Source: Bordetella parapertussis
Lineage (GTDB): Bacteria > Pseudomonadota > Gammaproteobacteria > Burkholderiales > Burkholderiaceae_C
Direction of reading: 5' to 3'
Assembly: GCA_945882755.1 (NCBI GenBank)
Contig: CAMCWS010000028.1
Span: 1 to 22,903, forward strand
Length of the DNA stretch: 22,903 nucleotides
Positions 22,310 through 22,903 of this stretch are shown here, piece by piece. Position numbers and translations under genes: made by a program. Each line of letters starts with the position of its first letter. The first letter of the stretch is position 1. The notes below the pieces were generated by a model, which was given only the letters and a program-made list of their open reading frames with translations, made no database searches and was not told where the DNA came from.

Positions 22310-22903
22310 TCAAGCGGCGAGAGCGCCACGCTCAATCACCACTTGCGCGTCCAGCAAGTCGTTGGCATGGTTGACGTCAGACTGCGCAATCAACACCGAC
22401 AAGTCGGTGGATTTCAGCTGCCCAATGACTTCCGATAAACGCATGGACAGAGCAGGCGCCACGCCCTCAAAAGGCTCATCTAGCAACAACAACCGCGTGC
22501 CGACCGCCAAGGCACGTGCCAAAGCCACCAACTTTTGTTGACCGCCCGACAACAGCAAAGCCCGCCGATCGGACATGGCTTTGAGTTCAGGCAAAACCTC
22601 GTAGACCCAAGCCAAACGCGCATCCAGCGACAAAGTGGGACTGACCCACAAAGGCAAGACGATGTTTTCTTCGACCGTGAGTTCGGGCACCAAACCTCGG
22701 TCTTCAGGCATGTAACCGATGCCTAAGCCCGCACGCACATGGGCGGGCATTTGCACCAAGTCTTGGCCATCAAAAAGAATCTGCCCGATACGCGGCGTCA
22801 AATGCCCCATGATGCTGCGCAAGGTGCTGGTTTTGCCTGCCCCGTTGCGGCCAACCAAACCCACCATCTGGCCCTTGGCCACTTGCAAACGCAGTCCGCG
22901 CAA
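22310..22903 (-). CDS. Branched-chain amino acid-type ABC transporter ATP-binding protein (LivF-like, N-terminus outside window)
   Basis: The frame is open to the last base of the window, so the first roughly 15-25 residues lie beyond it; 197 residues are visible. Walker A is 'VGRNGAGKTSTLRSIMG', the Q-loop region 'YMPEDRGLVPELTVEENI', the ABC signature 'LLSGGQQKLVALARALAV', Walker B 'RLLLLDEPFEGVAP' and the H-loop region 'VLIAQSDVNHANDLLD'. The 'PEDRGLVPELTVEENI' wording is that of LivF, the second ATPase of HAAT-type transporters for branched-chain amino acids, amides or urea. The signature has glutamine-glutamine instead of the commoner glutamine-arginine/glutamine pattern of LivF. The other transporter genes should follow upstream on this strand, outside the window. 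Confidence 0.88.
   Translation of the reverse strand: MRGLRLQVAKGQMVGLVGRNGAGKTSTLRSIMGHLTPRIGQILFDGQDLVQMPAHVRAGLGIGYMPEDRGLVPELTVEENIVLPLWVSPTLSLDARLAWVYEVLPELKAMSDRRALLLSGGQQKLVALARALAVGTRLLLLDEPFEGVAPALSMRLSEVIGQLKSTDLSVLIAQSDVNHANDLLDAQVVIERGALAA

Overview
The window looks like chromosomal DNA of a betaproteobacterium of the order Burkholderiales, most likely Comamonadaceae (Limnohabitans/Rhodoferax-like). This is inferred from the appearance of the MaeB, MnmA, GcdH and AacS proteins, the moderately high GC of the housekeeping genes, and the dispersed 'GTCATTGCGAG...GAAGCAATC' repeats. No rRNA, tRNA or CRISPR array was seen.

Left part (1-9105): the end of an antidote-type HTH protein cut by the window edge, a GNAT acetyltransferase, aminopeptidase P (pepP), a small outer-membrane beta-barrel protein, the NADP-malic enzyme/phosphotransacetylase fusion maeB, and a barstar-like gene with its own promoter and a strong bidirectional terminator. 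Converging on that terminator from the minus strand are a DUF4197 protein, the tRNA 2-thiouridylase mnmA and glutaryl-CoA dehydrogenase gcdH. mnmA probably starts at a TTG just after the gcdH stop.

Middle part (about 9106-14494) is an accessory island. It holds a solitary HigA-type antitoxin, a 58-residue lipoprotein, a decayed tail of a thermonuclease, a 132-bp sequence bounded by perfect 18-bp inverted repeats, and then a run of co-directional small genes separated by hairpins that fit integron attC sites (about 11335-11404, 11969-12034, 12863-12922). No integrase gene is present, so this is a candidate CALIN (cluster of attC sites lacking integrase). Its cassettes encode a small conserved protein, a DUF6988-like protein, a HARE-HTH plus GIY-YIG nuclease fusion, a 96-residue unknown protein, and an AT-rich four-helix membrane protein. 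The island ends in a serine-recombinase HTH remnant and REP-like repeats. The HARE-HTH/GIY-YIG gene is the best candidate here for an undescribed, possibly defensive, function.

Right part (14495-22903): acetoacetyl-CoA synthetase (minus), divergent from a YdiI/MenI-like hotdog thioesterase; a minus-strand pair of a PduO-type cobalamin adenosyltransferase and a DUF333 protein with overlapping ends; then plus-strand genes for a 3-hydroxyisobutyrate-dehydrogenase-like (LtnD-like) oxidoreductase, a SIMPL protein, a GT2-like glycosyltransferase and an FAD-linked D-lactate/glycolate dehydrogenase. A 406-bp repeat-rich gap and the C-terminal part of a LivF-type ABC ATPase close the window. The metabolic genes (gcdH, aacS, thioesterase, LivF, D-lactate dehydrogenase) suit a heterotroph that uses organic acids and amino acids.
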